Assembly: GCA_023150835.1 (NCBI GenBank)
Contig: JAKLKB010000048.1
Span: 1-43,348, forward strand
Direction: 5' to 3'
DNA length: 43,348 nt
Source: Myxococcota bacterium
GTDB taxonomy: Bacteria; Myxococcota_C; UBA6777
Positions 26,123 to 34,241 of this stretch are shown in pieces. Both the position numbers and the translations under genes were made by a program. The notes beneath the pieces are model-generated. The model ran no database searches and was not told where the DNA came from. It saw only the letters and a program-made list of their open reading frames with translations. Within the stretch, counting starts at the first letter, position 1; each line of letters opens with the position of its first letter.

Positions 26123-28651
26123 ATGTCTCAGTTCAAAGCACTTCTTCTCTTTCTCATCGCCGCTGGACTTGCCGCGCTGCTTTGGTTGCAAGAACAGCCT
26201 TCCGCCTTGCAAAAACAACAACTCGAACAGCTTCAATCGTTGCTGAAAAAACATACCGAATTTCACCGACAGATCGGCGATTTTTACGGACAGCTTCGTG
26301 CGAACTTGAAACGCACCGCAGCACATCCAAGCATCCTTGGCCCTCTCGGCATCGCCGCAGAGTCCGATCGGCGCAGCCGCGATCTGGAACGCGCCCATCA
26401 ATCCATCCAAAAAACCTTCCCCTTCAAAAAAAGGTACGCGCAAGGCCAGCGTCTTTACGTCTTTACCAAAGATTACCGCCTCTTGATGCGCTCCGATCGC
26501 GACGTCGAATTAGAAGACGCAGCCCATCCCCTCAGTCAACTTCCCTTCGTCCAACTCGCAGAACAAGATCCTGCCGGGACGTGGAAGATCGACGGGCAAG
26601 ATGTGTTTGTGATCAGTCTCCCTGTTCGCAAAGACAAGCAAGTCCTCGGGATCTTGATGCACACGATCCCGATCAACGCTGATATCTTCTTTGACTTGGG
26701 CTTTACAGCCTTGAAACGCAAAGAAACACCTCTGTTTTTCTTCGGAGATTCCGGCATCCTCGCCAACGGCACACCCACCGAGTCCGCAGGAGCGCTGCGC
26801 AATTGGTTTACTGGCGAACAATCCCGCCTCCTTGCCGATCTGAAAGCCGCTCCGCTCTATCAACCCAAAGGCCCCACCCATCAAGATCGAACCATCCCTT
26901 ACGCGCTTAGCCGTTTTCCCGGCGAGATCAACCACCCGCAGATCGGGTATGTGCTCTTTGTTCCACCCAACCCAACACTCTCCAACCAAAGCAAGTTCTT
27001 TGGCCTTGATCTGATCCTTTTGCTCGGCCTCTCTGTGGGCTTTGCGTTTCTCCTTTGGATCTGGCTGAGTCTCGGTCTCTTTCTTCAAAAACGCCGTCTA
27101 CTCGAAGCTTTCCACTACGTCGCCAACAACCCCAGCCAGCCTGTCAAAGAAGCCCGATTCCCCAGCGCCTTTCGTCGTGGAGCCGAAAGCCTACAATCAC
27201 TTCTTGAAAAACATCAACGCCTTCAAAAGGAGCTGCAACAAGCCCAAGCTGCCGCTCAACAAGCTCAATCGACTGCTCAACAAGCTCAAGCCGCCGCTCA
27301 ACAAGCTCAAGCCGCCGCTCAACAAGCTCAAGCCGCCGCTCAACAAGCCCAACCTGCCGCTCAAGCCGCCCCCCTCAAGGAAAAGGGTATCCCACAGCCT
27401 TTTTCGAACAACGCTCCTCCCAAGATTTCTCCCGTTGTACCCGGCCAAGTCAGCTTTGCACCCACCCTCTCCCAAAACCCCGCTGCATCGGCCCACATCC
27501 CAGTCACAACTCAAAACCCCGCTGCATCGGTCCCCATCTCAGCCACAACTCAAAACCCCGCTGCATCGGCCCCCATCTCAGCCACAACTCAAAACCCCGC
27601 TGCATCGGTCCCCATCTCAGCCACAACTCAAAACCCCGCTGCATCGGCTCCCATCTCAGCCACAACTCAAAACCCCGCTGCATCGGCACCCGTCCCAGCC
27701 ACAACTCAAAACCCCGCTGCATCGGCACCCATCTCAGCCACAACTCAAAGCCCCGCTGCATCGGCACCCATCTCAGTCGCAACTCAAAACCCCGCTGCAT
27801 CGGCTCCCATCCCCGTTTCATCGGCCCAAATATCCGCTACTTCGACTGTGTCAGCACCCGAATCTGTGTCGAAGCAAAGCGTCCCCTCGATCTCTTCGCA
27901 AGGTTCATCATCGCCCGCGATGCAGACCGCTGCTTCTTCCAAAAAGGCTGAACCTGTTGGCTTGTCTGTCGCGCCAAACGGTGCGGCGGCTGCGGTGGTT
28001 TCGCAATCTTCTGAACTGACGCTGAATCCAGCCTCCAAAGTCGCCGCCCAAAGCGCACTTGATAGTCTTTCATTCATGGACACTTCGTTAATGGATGCCA
28101 CCTCTTCGCTTGATGGCGCTCTTGATTCAGTCTTTCCCGGTCTTCAAGACAACTTTTTGCCGATGACACCGCTCTCTCCTACACCCAAGGCCGCGCCCAT
28201 CGAGGCCCCCAAAGCCGCGCCCATCGAGGCCCCCAAAGCCGATAGCACCATCCAATTGAATATGCGATCTGCGGATGCTGGCGCGACGATGGCTTACAGC
28301 AGCATGACCGAAGAAGAAGCCCAACACGTCTTGAAAAACATTCGCGGACCCCAACCCGAAGCGGAGGCTGCAGGCCCACAACACCCGCTTACACCCGCCC
28401 CATCCACCGAAGACACCGCACAAGGCATCATCCCCAACGACGACGTAGCGCTTCAAAAGATCTTTCAGTCCTATCTTGATCTACGCAAACGATGTGGCGA
28501 ATCTATCGAGGGTTTGGCTCTGGATAGTTTTTCCGCCAAGCTTCAAAAACAACGCCAAGGCATCATCCAACAGTTTGGATGCAAAGACGTTCGCTTTTAT
28601 GTCTACGAAAAATCCGGGAAAGCCGCCCTCAAAGCAACGCCTGTCCAATAG
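26123..28651 (+). CDS. Membrane sensor-like protein with MXAN_5187-type C-terminus
   Basis: An 842-residue protein. A transmembrane helix at about 5-20 is followed by a predicted periplasmic sensor-like region (about 25-290; VFTKDYRLLMRSD, DVFVISLPVRKDKQVLGILM) that resembles a Cache-type domain, then a second transmembrane helix at about 296-322. The cytoplasmic part starts with a coiled coil of AQQAQAA heptads (about 370-414), continues through nine 13-residue repeats (TQNPAASAPISAT, about 450-566) and ends in a conserved-looking domain (LDLRKRCGESIEGLALDSF, VRFYVYEKSGKAALKATPV) that matches my recollection of the MXAN_5187 C-terminal domain. Topology resembles chemoreceptors, but there is no signalling hairpin. 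ATG at 26123 has GAGG 6 bases upstream. Family-2 repeat copy 2 begins a few bases after the stop. Confidence 0.8.
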   Translation: MSQFKALLLFLIAAGLAALLWLQEQPSALQKQQLEQLQSLLKKHTEFHRQIGDFYGQLRANLKRTAAHPSILGPLGIAAESDRRSRDLERAHQSIQKTFPFKKRYAQGQRLYVFTKDYRLLMRSDRDVELEDAAHPLSQLPFVQLAEQDPAGTWKIDGQDVFVISLPVRKDKQVLGILMHTIPINADIFFDLGFTALKRKETPLFFFGDSGILANGTPTESAGALRNWFTGEQSRLLADLKAAPLYQPKGPTHQDRTIPYALSRFPGEINHPQIGYVLFVPPNPTLSNQSKFFGLDLILLLGLSVGFAFLLWIWLSLGLFLQKRRLLEAFHYVANNPSQPVKEARFPSAFRRGAESLQSLLEKHQRLQKELQQAQAAAQQAQSTAQQAQAAAQQAQAAAQQAQAAAQQAQPAAQAAPLKEKGIPQPFSNNAPPKISPVVPGQVSFAPTLSQNPAASAHIPVTTQNPAASVPISATTQNPAASAPISATTQNPAASVPISATTQNPAASAPISATTQNPAASAPVPATTQNPAASAPISATTQSPAASAPISVATQNPAASAPIPVSSAQISATSTVSAPESVSKQSVPSISSQGSSSPAMQTAASSKKAEPVGLSVAPNGAAAAVVSQSSELTLNPASKVAAQSALDSLSFMDTSLMDATSSLDGALDSVFPGLQDNFLPMTPLSPTPKAAPIEAPKAAPIEAPKADSTIQLNMRSADAGATMAYSSMTEEEAQHVLKNIRGPQPEAEAAGPQHPLTPAPSTEDTAQGIIPNDDVALQKIFQSYLDLRKRCGESIEGLALDSFSAKLQKQRQGIIQQFGCKDVRFYVYEKSGKAALKATPVQ
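27239..27366 (+). repeat. 21-base tandem repeat encoding a coiled coil
   Basis: About six units of GCTCAACAAGCTCAAGCCGC-type sequence (21 bases each) encode successive AQQAQAA heptads. Three central units are identical at the base level, which indicates recent slippage or amplification. Confidence 0.88.
27470..27820 (+). repeat. 39-base tandem repeat, nine copies
   Basis: Nine contiguous 39-base units encode 13-residue blocks (TQNPAASAPISAT and close variants). The core CAAAACCCCGCTGCATCGG is nearly invariant. The array keeps the frame throughout and lies in the cytoplasmic linker of the sensor-like protein. Confidence 0.93.
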
Positions 28652-28654
28652 TTC

Positions 28655-28776
28655 GGGTGGAGCGTTGCCCCAAAACCCACAAGGGAGCTTTGCCCCCTTG
28701 ACCCCGTGCCGACGGGGCGAGCAGACGTTTTCCACACAAACCACACTGCCGTTTGAAGTGCCGAGAACACGGGGGA
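28655..28776 (+). repeat. Family-2 dispersed repeat, copy 2
   Basis: This copy begins just after the sensor gene stop and carries CCCCCTTGACCCCGTG, the local hairpin CCCCGT/ACGGGG, GTTTTCCACACA, CCGTTTGAAG and AGAACACGGGG. CCCCGTG near its middle and CACGGGG at its end are inverted repeats. Unlike copies 1 and 3 it lacks the final T-run. It contains the likely GTG start of the next gene at 28758. Confidence 0.87.
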
Positions 28777-30944
28777 CTTGGGCTGATCGCGCTGCTTCTC
28801 TATGGATCGGGCTGGGGGCTCTTTTGCTCTTGCTCGCACGCTGTAGCGCGCCTCAACACAAAGGTCAGGCTTGCCTTCGCGAGCTGGACTGCGAAACCCC
28901 GCTCAAGTGCCTCCACCAACGTTGTGCAGATGGCCTGCTTGATTCTCCTTGTCGCACAGACAACGATTGCCAAACCAGCGCGGGGTTTTTTTGCGATCGC
29001 ACCGAACGCTGCACGCTACGACCACCCAACGAGATCCCCGAGACGGGCGACGAGCAAGAAAAAAACACAGAGGCTACTCCCGAAACCACCGAAGAGATCG
29101 CGCCTGAACCTGTACTCTCTTGCCGCACAAGCCGCCTCTGCCCGCCGAGCCAACTGTGCTTTCCCACCCCTGACGGTCGAGACAGTCGATGTCAAAGCAC
29201 TCCACGTCCTTGTGTCCGCGAGGATGATTGCCGGACCTCGCCTCATACAGCTTGCCGCCTTCTCGAACAGCGCGATGGTACGCTCCATCCGTATTGCATC
29301 CCACCGTATCCTTCGGTTGCTTCGGAACAGAGCGCGGGTGCGTCGTGCGAACAATCGGCGCAATGCTTGAGCGGGATCTGCTTGCTTCCGTTTTTTCGGC
29401 GCTGTGGTGGGTTTTGCCAACAGGATACCGATTGTCCTACAGGGTTTTTTTGTGGCCGCTATAGTTTCGGCGAACAAGGCGAATTCTCCGGCTGTTGGCC
29501 CTTGTGCCAAAGCAATGGGGATTGCCCGCAAGACTATCTCTGCCTCTCCCAAGGCCGCTGCCAGCCGCAATCGCCTGCGCGATGGGGCGGAGCTTGTACG
29601 CAGCGCGCAGATTGCCCTGCCTTCGCCACCTGCCGATCGACTTGGCCGGGAGGACTCTGCTCCCGAACATGCACTCCTGTGAGCCGTTCGTGCGCCCCCC
29701 AAGATCCGCCTTGTTTGGCCGATCACATATGCACCCAAGATCCCTTTTCTGGCCAGTTTTTGTGTACGCCCAACTGTCCAGCCGCCACGCGCTGCACCTT
29801 TATCGCTCCCCAACAAGCCCTCTGCCTGCCCACCTGCCAAGCGGATCGCGATTGCCGCTCTGAATACGCTTGCAATGCGCTTGGCTTCTGTATCCCTCGT
29901 GGTCAGGGCCAGATCGGCGATCTTTGCGAACGCGATCAAGATTGCTCTTCCGCGCAATGTCGTCTCTTCCCAAATGGCCGCTACTGCACGATCTCCTGTG
30001 AACAGGACTGCCCCGCTCGTTTCTTTTGCCGAAGATCAAGTTCCCAACAAGGCGGATGGTGCGAGCGTTTGTGTGACATCGACGCGGAGTGTTCCGAACA
30101 AGGATACCGATGTCGATCGCTGCGTTGTGAGCTGGCTTCTTTGCCGCCGCTGCCCGATGGTTCGGCTTGTCAAAGCGACACGCAATGTCAAAGTGGCCGA
30201 TGTTGGCTACACCCGCTTTTTCCCAACGGACTTTGTGCGCGTGCTTGCCGATCCCAAACAGATTGCGCGGGTGGGTTTCTTTGCCGCTCGCTTGATCCGA
30301 ACCAACGGTTGTGCCTGCCGACCTGTTCGCCGCGTTCGCCATGTGCGCGCTCCACATACGCTTGCTTGTCTGTGCCTTTGCTTGAGGACTCACAAACGGC
30401 TCGTCCCCTTCCTTGCTTCGGTGACGCTGACTGCCCATCCACAAAGATCGCCGATGTGACGAGCTTTTGCGCGAGAGACGATCAACAAAGCCTTTGTTCT
30501 GTTGGGGTCTGTGTCGGGCGTGGGAATCTGCGTGTCGGGTCGCTTTGCGCTCATTCTCTCGATTGCGAAACGGGGTTGTGTGTCTTTCCCCATCGTTTGG
30601 GCGGATCCGTGATCTCGTGTCAGCAAGATCGAGACTGTCCTGTGGCGACACCGCGTTGTCATCCCTCCCAGCGGCGTTGTGTCGGTTGCCTGTCCTCGGT
30701 AGATTGCTCTGTGGCCTCGCCGCTTTGCCGAGAGGGAGCTTGTACGGCGCTCGGTTATTGCGCTCAGATCTGCTCGGCTTCTTGCCCTGCACACACAGCT
30801 TGCGCAAAGCGCCGTGATCCCGCCAACTCCCCTCTGCCTGATGCCTGTCTTCCCCGTTGCAGCGGCACGATCCAATGCTCACAAGGCTTCTTTTGCCGCT
30901 CCGACGAAAACAATCCTTCGGCCTGCCACCCTACCGCCCCATGA
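28758..30944 (+). CDS. Cys-rich secreted protein, probable lipoprotein
   Basis: A 728-residue exported protein with dozens of cysteines in EGF- or Dickkopf-like spacing (CRTDNDCQTSAGFFC, CQSNGDCPQDYLC, CERDQDCSSAQC). The start is uncertain: GTG at 28758 gives MPRTRGTWADRAASLWIG then a hydrophobic stretch ending LLARC, a usable signal peptide but an imperfect lipobox (Arg before Cys). The frame is open from 28476, but that would overlap the previous gene by 176 bases and has no signal peptide at its end. The start lies inside repeat-2 copy 2. No ribosome binding site is obvious. Long antisense frames at 29016-29957 and 29800-30882 are shadows of the Cys codons. Last gene of the plus-strand surface block. 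Confidence 0.82.
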   Translation: MPRTRGTWADRAASLWIGLGALLLLLARCSAPQHKGQACLRELDCETPLKCLHQRCADGLLDSPCRTDNDCQTSAGFFCDRTERCTLRPPNEIPETGDEQEKNTEATPETTEEIAPEPVLSCRTSRLCPPSQLCFPTPDGRDSRCQSTPRPCVREDDCRTSPHTACRLLEQRDGTLHPYCIPPYPSVASEQSAGASCEQSAQCLSGICLLPFFRRCGGFCQQDTDCPTGFFCGRYSFGEQGEFSGCWPLCQSNGDCPQDYLCLSQGRCQPQSPARWGGACTQRADCPAFATCRSTWPGGLCSRTCTPVSRSCAPQDPPCLADHICTQDPFSGQFLCTPNCPAATRCTFIAPQQALCLPTCQADRDCRSEYACNALGFCIPRGQGQIGDLCERDQDCSSAQCRLFPNGRYCTISCEQDCPARFFCRRSSSQQGGWCERLCDIDAECSEQGYRCRSLRCELASLPPLPDGSACQSDTQCQSGRCWLHPLFPNGLCARACRSQTDCAGGFLCRSLDPNQRLCLPTCSPRSPCARSTYACLSVPLLEDSQTARPLPCFGDADCPSTKIADVTSFCARDDQQSLCSVGVCVGRGNLRVGSLCAHSLDCETGLCVFPHRLGGSVISCQQDRDCPVATPRCHPSQRRCVGCLSSVDCSVASPLCREGACTALGYCAQICSASCPAHTACAKRRDPANSPLPDACLPRCSGTIQCSQGFFCRSDENNPSACHPTAP

Positions 30945-31215
30945 AGCATCCAAACGAGACCTTGAAAGGGAAGGGTGGGGCTTACGCAAACACGCCTGCT
31001 TTTGTGTTTCTTGAGATCGCCTTCGACATTCCCTTGCGTACGCGCTTGACAAAACTCGGCGAACACACAAAGATAGGCCGAAAGTTCGAGAGCGACCGAA
31101 CAAGAAAGCCGATTTTGCTAGAAAAACAAGATCTTAGGTTGCTCTCTCAGGTGCCCCACCACCTCGTCTTGATGTGTCTGCCTGTTCAACGCACCAAGAG
31201 CAAAGGAGTCCGCCC

Positions 31216-31662
31216 ATGACCCGCACAAAATGGCTCGTTGTCGTCAGTCTCGTCGCTGTTGCCGCGATGATCGGTCTTGTTGTGACATACGCTTCGCAAG
31301 TGTCGATGCTTTACCTTAAAACCGATGAAGTTTTCGCACGTCTCGAAAAGTCCGCAACAACCGCACACAAAGGACCAGAAAGTCTCGTCGGAACCTATCT
31401 CCGTATACACGGGCATCTTAAAGCCAAAAGCGCTCGCCGCTACCAAGGCCGCCTTGATTACGAATTCTTTATCCAAGGCCAAAGTGGCCGCGCACTCAAA
31501 GTCCGCTACCAAGGCATCCTTCCGGATACTTTTCGCGATCATGCCGAACTGGTCATCGAAGGAAAACTCGTTCAGCCTGACTTGTTTCAAGCCTATTCGG
31601 TCTTTGCCAAGTGTCCGACCAAGTACAAAGAAGAAAAAGAACAAAAGAAACAAACCAGTTAA
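31216..31662 (+). CDS. ccmE: Cytochrome c maturation haem chaperone CcmE (CxxxY variant)
   Basis: A 148-residue periplasmic haem chaperone anchored by an N-terminal helix (residues 6-24). CcmE receives haem and passes it to CcmF for attachment to apocytochromes. The OB-fold core is visible (GTYLRIHGHLKA; KVRYQGILPDTFRDHAELVIEG). The haem-binding motif reads VFAKCPTKYKEE: Cys133 replaces the usual His, with Tyr137 conserved, giving CxxxY rather than HxxxY. A Cys-type CcmE is known from Desulfovibrio and some archaea. AAAGGAG lies 8 bases upstream of ATG 31216; an in-frame upstream start at 31174 is not needed. Family-1 repeat copy B begins 6 bases after the stop and a terminator-like hairpin follows before ccmF. 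Confidence 0.92.
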   Translation: MTRTKWLVVVSLVAVAAMIGLVVTYASQVSMLYLKTDEVFARLEKSATTAHKGPESLVGTYLRIHGHLKAKSARRYQGRLDYEFFIQGQSGRALKVRYQGILPDTFRDHAELVIEGKLVQPDLFQAYSVFAKCPTKYKEEKEQKKQTS

Positions 31663-31668
31663 TACGAA

Positions 31669-31775
31669 ATCCGCCCGTTGTGTGATCGTGAAGAGGTCGG
31701 GGCAGCCCCCCGTGACTGCCCAACAATCGGGCACCTTCGTACTCTCCTTTGTGGATACATCACTCGGATATCGTA
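31669..31775 (+). repeat. Family-1 dispersed repeat, copy B
   Basis: This copy starts TCCGCCCGTTGTGTGATCGT just after the ccmE stop and ends CTCGGATATCGTA. It contains GGGCAG...CTGCCC and the alternative TGCCC AACAATC GGGCA hairpin. Same length as copy A (107 bases), with many differences falling at third positions of one reading frame. Confidence 0.9.
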
Positions 31776-31823
31776 TAAGCCCCTTTTACCTGCGTCTGAG
31801 GCTCCGTTGAACGATCCAGCCCT

Positions 31824-31846
31824 GAGAGGCCACATTCCTCTCTTTT
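31824..31846 (+). terminator. Rho-independent terminator-like hairpin after ccmE
   Basis: GAGAGG at 31824-31829 pairs with CCTCTC at 31837-31842 around a 7-base loop and is followed by TTTT. It lies in the 256-base space between ccmE and ccmF and could end or attenuate the ccmE transcript. Confidence 0.55.
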
Positions 31847-31918
31847 ACCTTCCTCCTTCCTTGATTTCTTTTCAATACTTCCGATTTTTTATACTACCTG
31901 CGTAGGAGCAGATCACCC

Positions 31919-34201
31919 ATGCCGCTTTTTGCTTCCACTCTTGCCACCTTTGGGCAAGCCTTGATGATCCTCTCGCTTGTGAGTGTCAGCCTTGCTTTTT
32001 GGCTTGCTTTGATCGCGATCCGTCGGAAAGATGTGCGGTTCGTTTGGGCAAGCCATCGCGCTTCCGTTGGTTTTAGTCTGATCATGATCGTCGCTTATGC
32101 GATCTTGATTTACGCTTTTTTTGCACACGATTTTTCGATTAGTTATGTTGCGCGCTACTCTGAGCGCGCCATGCCTGCTTTTTATCTCTTTTGCGCGGGT
32201 TGGGGTGGACAAGACGGCTCTTTGTTGTTTTGGACGTTCTTGATGGGTGTGCTTTCGCTGATCGCCATCCACCAAGTCCGACACCATTATCCTGATCTTC
32301 ATCCTTCCTTTCTTGCGACAGTTTCGGGCGTTCAGCTTTTTTTTGCGATCATTACCTTCTTTGCAGCCGATCCCTTCGGCATTTTGCCTCACCCACCCGC
32401 AGACGGAAAAGGGCTGAATCCTCTTCTTCAAACTCCTGTCATGGCGATCCACCCGCCCACGTTGTACATGGGGCTGATCACCTTTTACATCCCTTATGCC
32501 CTTGGGATGGCCGCGATGGTCGCCAACAAACTCGACAACCGTTGGCTGCTTGCGAGTCGCCGCTGGACGTTGGTGTCGTGGACTTTTCTGACGCTCGGTA
32601 ATCTTCTTGGCGCGTATTGGGCTTACAACGAGCTTGGATGGGGTGGCTTTTGGGCGTGGGATCCTGTTGAAAATGCGTCGTTTCTCCCTTGGTTAACGGC
32701 CACAGCCTTCGTTCATTCGTCGATGATTCAAGAGCGTCAAGGGATGATGAAAGTTTGGAATATGTCACTATTGATCGTCACTTTTTTCTTGACAGTCTTT
32801 GGGACATTTTTAACACGGAGCGGTCTGATATCGAGTATTCATGCGTTTGCGCGTTCCGATATCGGTGCTTTCTTTGTGGTTTTTCTTGTGCTTGTGTTGG
32901 TGGTTTCTTTTGGGATGATGATCTACCGCAGCAAGGGGCTTGCGTCGCACAATATTTTGACTTCTCCGATCTCGCGAGAAGCGAGCTTTTTGCTGAACAA
33001 TGCACTTTTTTCGATCGCGACGTTTATTGTCTTGTTGGGGACGACCTACCCGTTGTTGCGGGAGTATACCCACGGGACCAAAGCGACGGTTGGGCCGGCC
33101 TTTTTTAATCGTGCGATGTCTCCTGTTGCGCTTGGGTTTTTGGTCTTGTTGGGGGTTTGTCCGTTATTGGGTTGGCGAAAGGTGGATCCTGCCCGATTGA
33201 TGAGGTTGTTGGTGCAACCCTTGTTGGCGGGCGTGGTGGGAGGCTTTGCTTTTCATGCGCTATTTTCGAGCTGGGGAGCAGGCGATCCCGATCCGTTTAC
33301 GCGCATCGCATCGAGCGTTGTTGCGGGCTTGTGTGTGTTTGTGCTTGTTGCGCTGTATGTCGAACTGCATGAAGAAGTGACACAGCGCCGTCGCAGCGAA
33401 GAAAGCGTCTGGACAACCACCCGCAAACATCTTGGAAAGATGCGTCGGCGTTATGGCGGTTATCTGGTTCATGTGGGCGTGGTGTTCGCGTTTCTTGGAT
33501 TTGCGGGGTATGGCTTTCGCCTCGAAAAAGCCGCTGCGATGAGCCAAGGCGAACTGGCCGATCTGGGAAGTGGTTATCTTGTGCGCTTTGATGGAATGAA
33601 AGCGTGGAAGGATCGGCAAAAACGTACGTATGAAGGTTATCTCAGCCTGTTCAAAAGCCAATTCGAGCGCACGATCACGATCTCAGAAAACCAACCGATC
33701 CGTCTGGATGCAGGCAGCAGCACGTTGCGTCTGATGCGCCTCAAAGGTGCGCTTGAACCCCAACAAGCCGTACAGATCGAAGTCCGCACCCCCAACGAGC
33801 CACCGCGTACCTTTGATGCAAACCAAGCCATCCCTTTCCAAGGAAAGTTGCTGCGCATCCAACATCCGCGTTTTGCGCAAGGCACGCCCGCTTCGCTGCT
33901 TCAAGTCGATCTCGCTGTATTTAAAACGGGTGCTGCGCTTGGCTCGCTGGTTCCTGCCCGTGAAAAGTTTAACAAACACCCCGAGCCGACCACCGAAGTG
34001 GCCCTGATGACGCGCATTACCGACGATATCTACGCGATCCTCGTCACGTGGGAAGCCGAGTCAGGAAAGCCGCTGCTTGCGCACTTCAAGTTTTACCTCA
34101 ATCCGCTGGTCTTTTGGCTGTGGTTTGGCGGCTTTTTGATGCTGCTTGGTGTGCTGATCGCGCTGCTGCCGAAACGGCAGATCACTCCCAAAACGGCTTA
34201 A
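31919..34201 (+). CDS. ccmF: Cytochrome c haem lyase subunit CcmF
   Basis: A 760-residue polytopic membrane protein, the haem lyase core of System I, which takes haem from CcmE and joins it to CXXCH motifs on the periplasmic side. The tryptophan-rich WWD domain is clear: GWGGFWAWDPVENASFLPWL. Other family blocks are AGWGGQDGSLLFW, MAIHPPTLYMGL and FGTFLTRSGLISSIHAFA. About 14-15 transmembrane helices are visible and a large periplasmic region lies at about 530-730 before the last helix. It is longer than E. coli CcmF (647), mostly in that region. ATG at 31919 has AGGAG 10 bases upstream. No ccmA, B, C, G or H gene is in the window. Confidence 0.96.
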   Translation: MPLFASTLATFGQALMILSLVSVSLAFWLALIAIRRKDVRFVWASHRASVGFSLIMIVAYAILIYAFFAHDFSISYVARYSERAMPAFYLFCAGWGGQDGSLLFWTFLMGVLSLIAIHQVRHHYPDLHPSFLATVSGVQLFFAIITFFAADPFGILPHPPADGKGLNPLLQTPVMAIHPPTLYMGLITFYIPYALGMAAMVANKLDNRWLLASRRWTLVSWTFLTLGNLLGAYWAYNELGWGGFWAWDPVENASFLPWLTATAFVHSSMIQERQGMMKVWNMSLLIVTFFLTVFGTFLTRSGLISSIHAFARSDIGAFFVVFLVLVLVVSFGMMIYRSKGLASHNILTSPISREASFLLNNALFSIATFIVLLGTTYPLLREYTHGTKATVGPAFFNRAMSPVALGFLVLLGVCPLLGWRKVDPARLMRLLVQPLLAGVVGGFAFHALFSSWGAGDPDPFTRIASSVVAGLCVFVLVALYVELHEEVTQRRRSEESVWTTTRKHLGKMRRRYGGYLVHVGVVFAFLGFAGYGFRLEKAAAMSQGELADLGSGYLVRFDGMKAWKDRQKRTYEGYLSLFKSQFERTITISENQPIRLDAGSSTLRLMRLKGALEPQQAVQIEVRTPNEPPRTFDANQAIPFQGKLLRIQHPRFAQGTPASLLQVDLAVFKTGAALGSLVPAREKFNKHPEPTTEVALMTRITDDIYAILVTWEAESGKPLLAHFKFYLNPLVFWLWFGGFLMLLGVLIALLPKRQITPKTA

Positions 34202-34241
34202 ACTTTTCGACCCTCTTGATGACCACAAGGATCAAAGACAG

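Noticed and set aside
27470-27820. Possible CRISPR array
   Set aside because: The units are contiguous 39-base repeats with no unique spacers and stay in frame inside a coding gene.
27177-28019. A 280-codon alternate plus frame with LKTPLHRPPSQPQ repeats
   Set aside because: It is the shifted reading of the 39-base tandem array; an array with no stops is open in several frames.
28476-28757. Upstream ATG at 28476 as the start of the Cys-rich secreted protein
   Set aside because: It would overlap the previous gene by 176 bases, run through the family-2 repeat, and bury the signal peptide about 100 residues inside the protein.
29016-30882. Two long minus-strand frames (313 and 360 codons) opposite the Cys-rich secreted protein
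   Set aside because: The plus frame shows regular Cys spacing over its whole length; the antisense frames are Arg/Ala/Gly-rich noise from complemented Cys and Pro codons.
31669-31775. Integron attC site, suggested by a position just after stop codons in gene orientation
   Set aside because: GCCCAAC resembles a core site but has no matching GTTRRRY partner at the other end, and it is altered (GCCCAAG) in copy C. No integrase is present.
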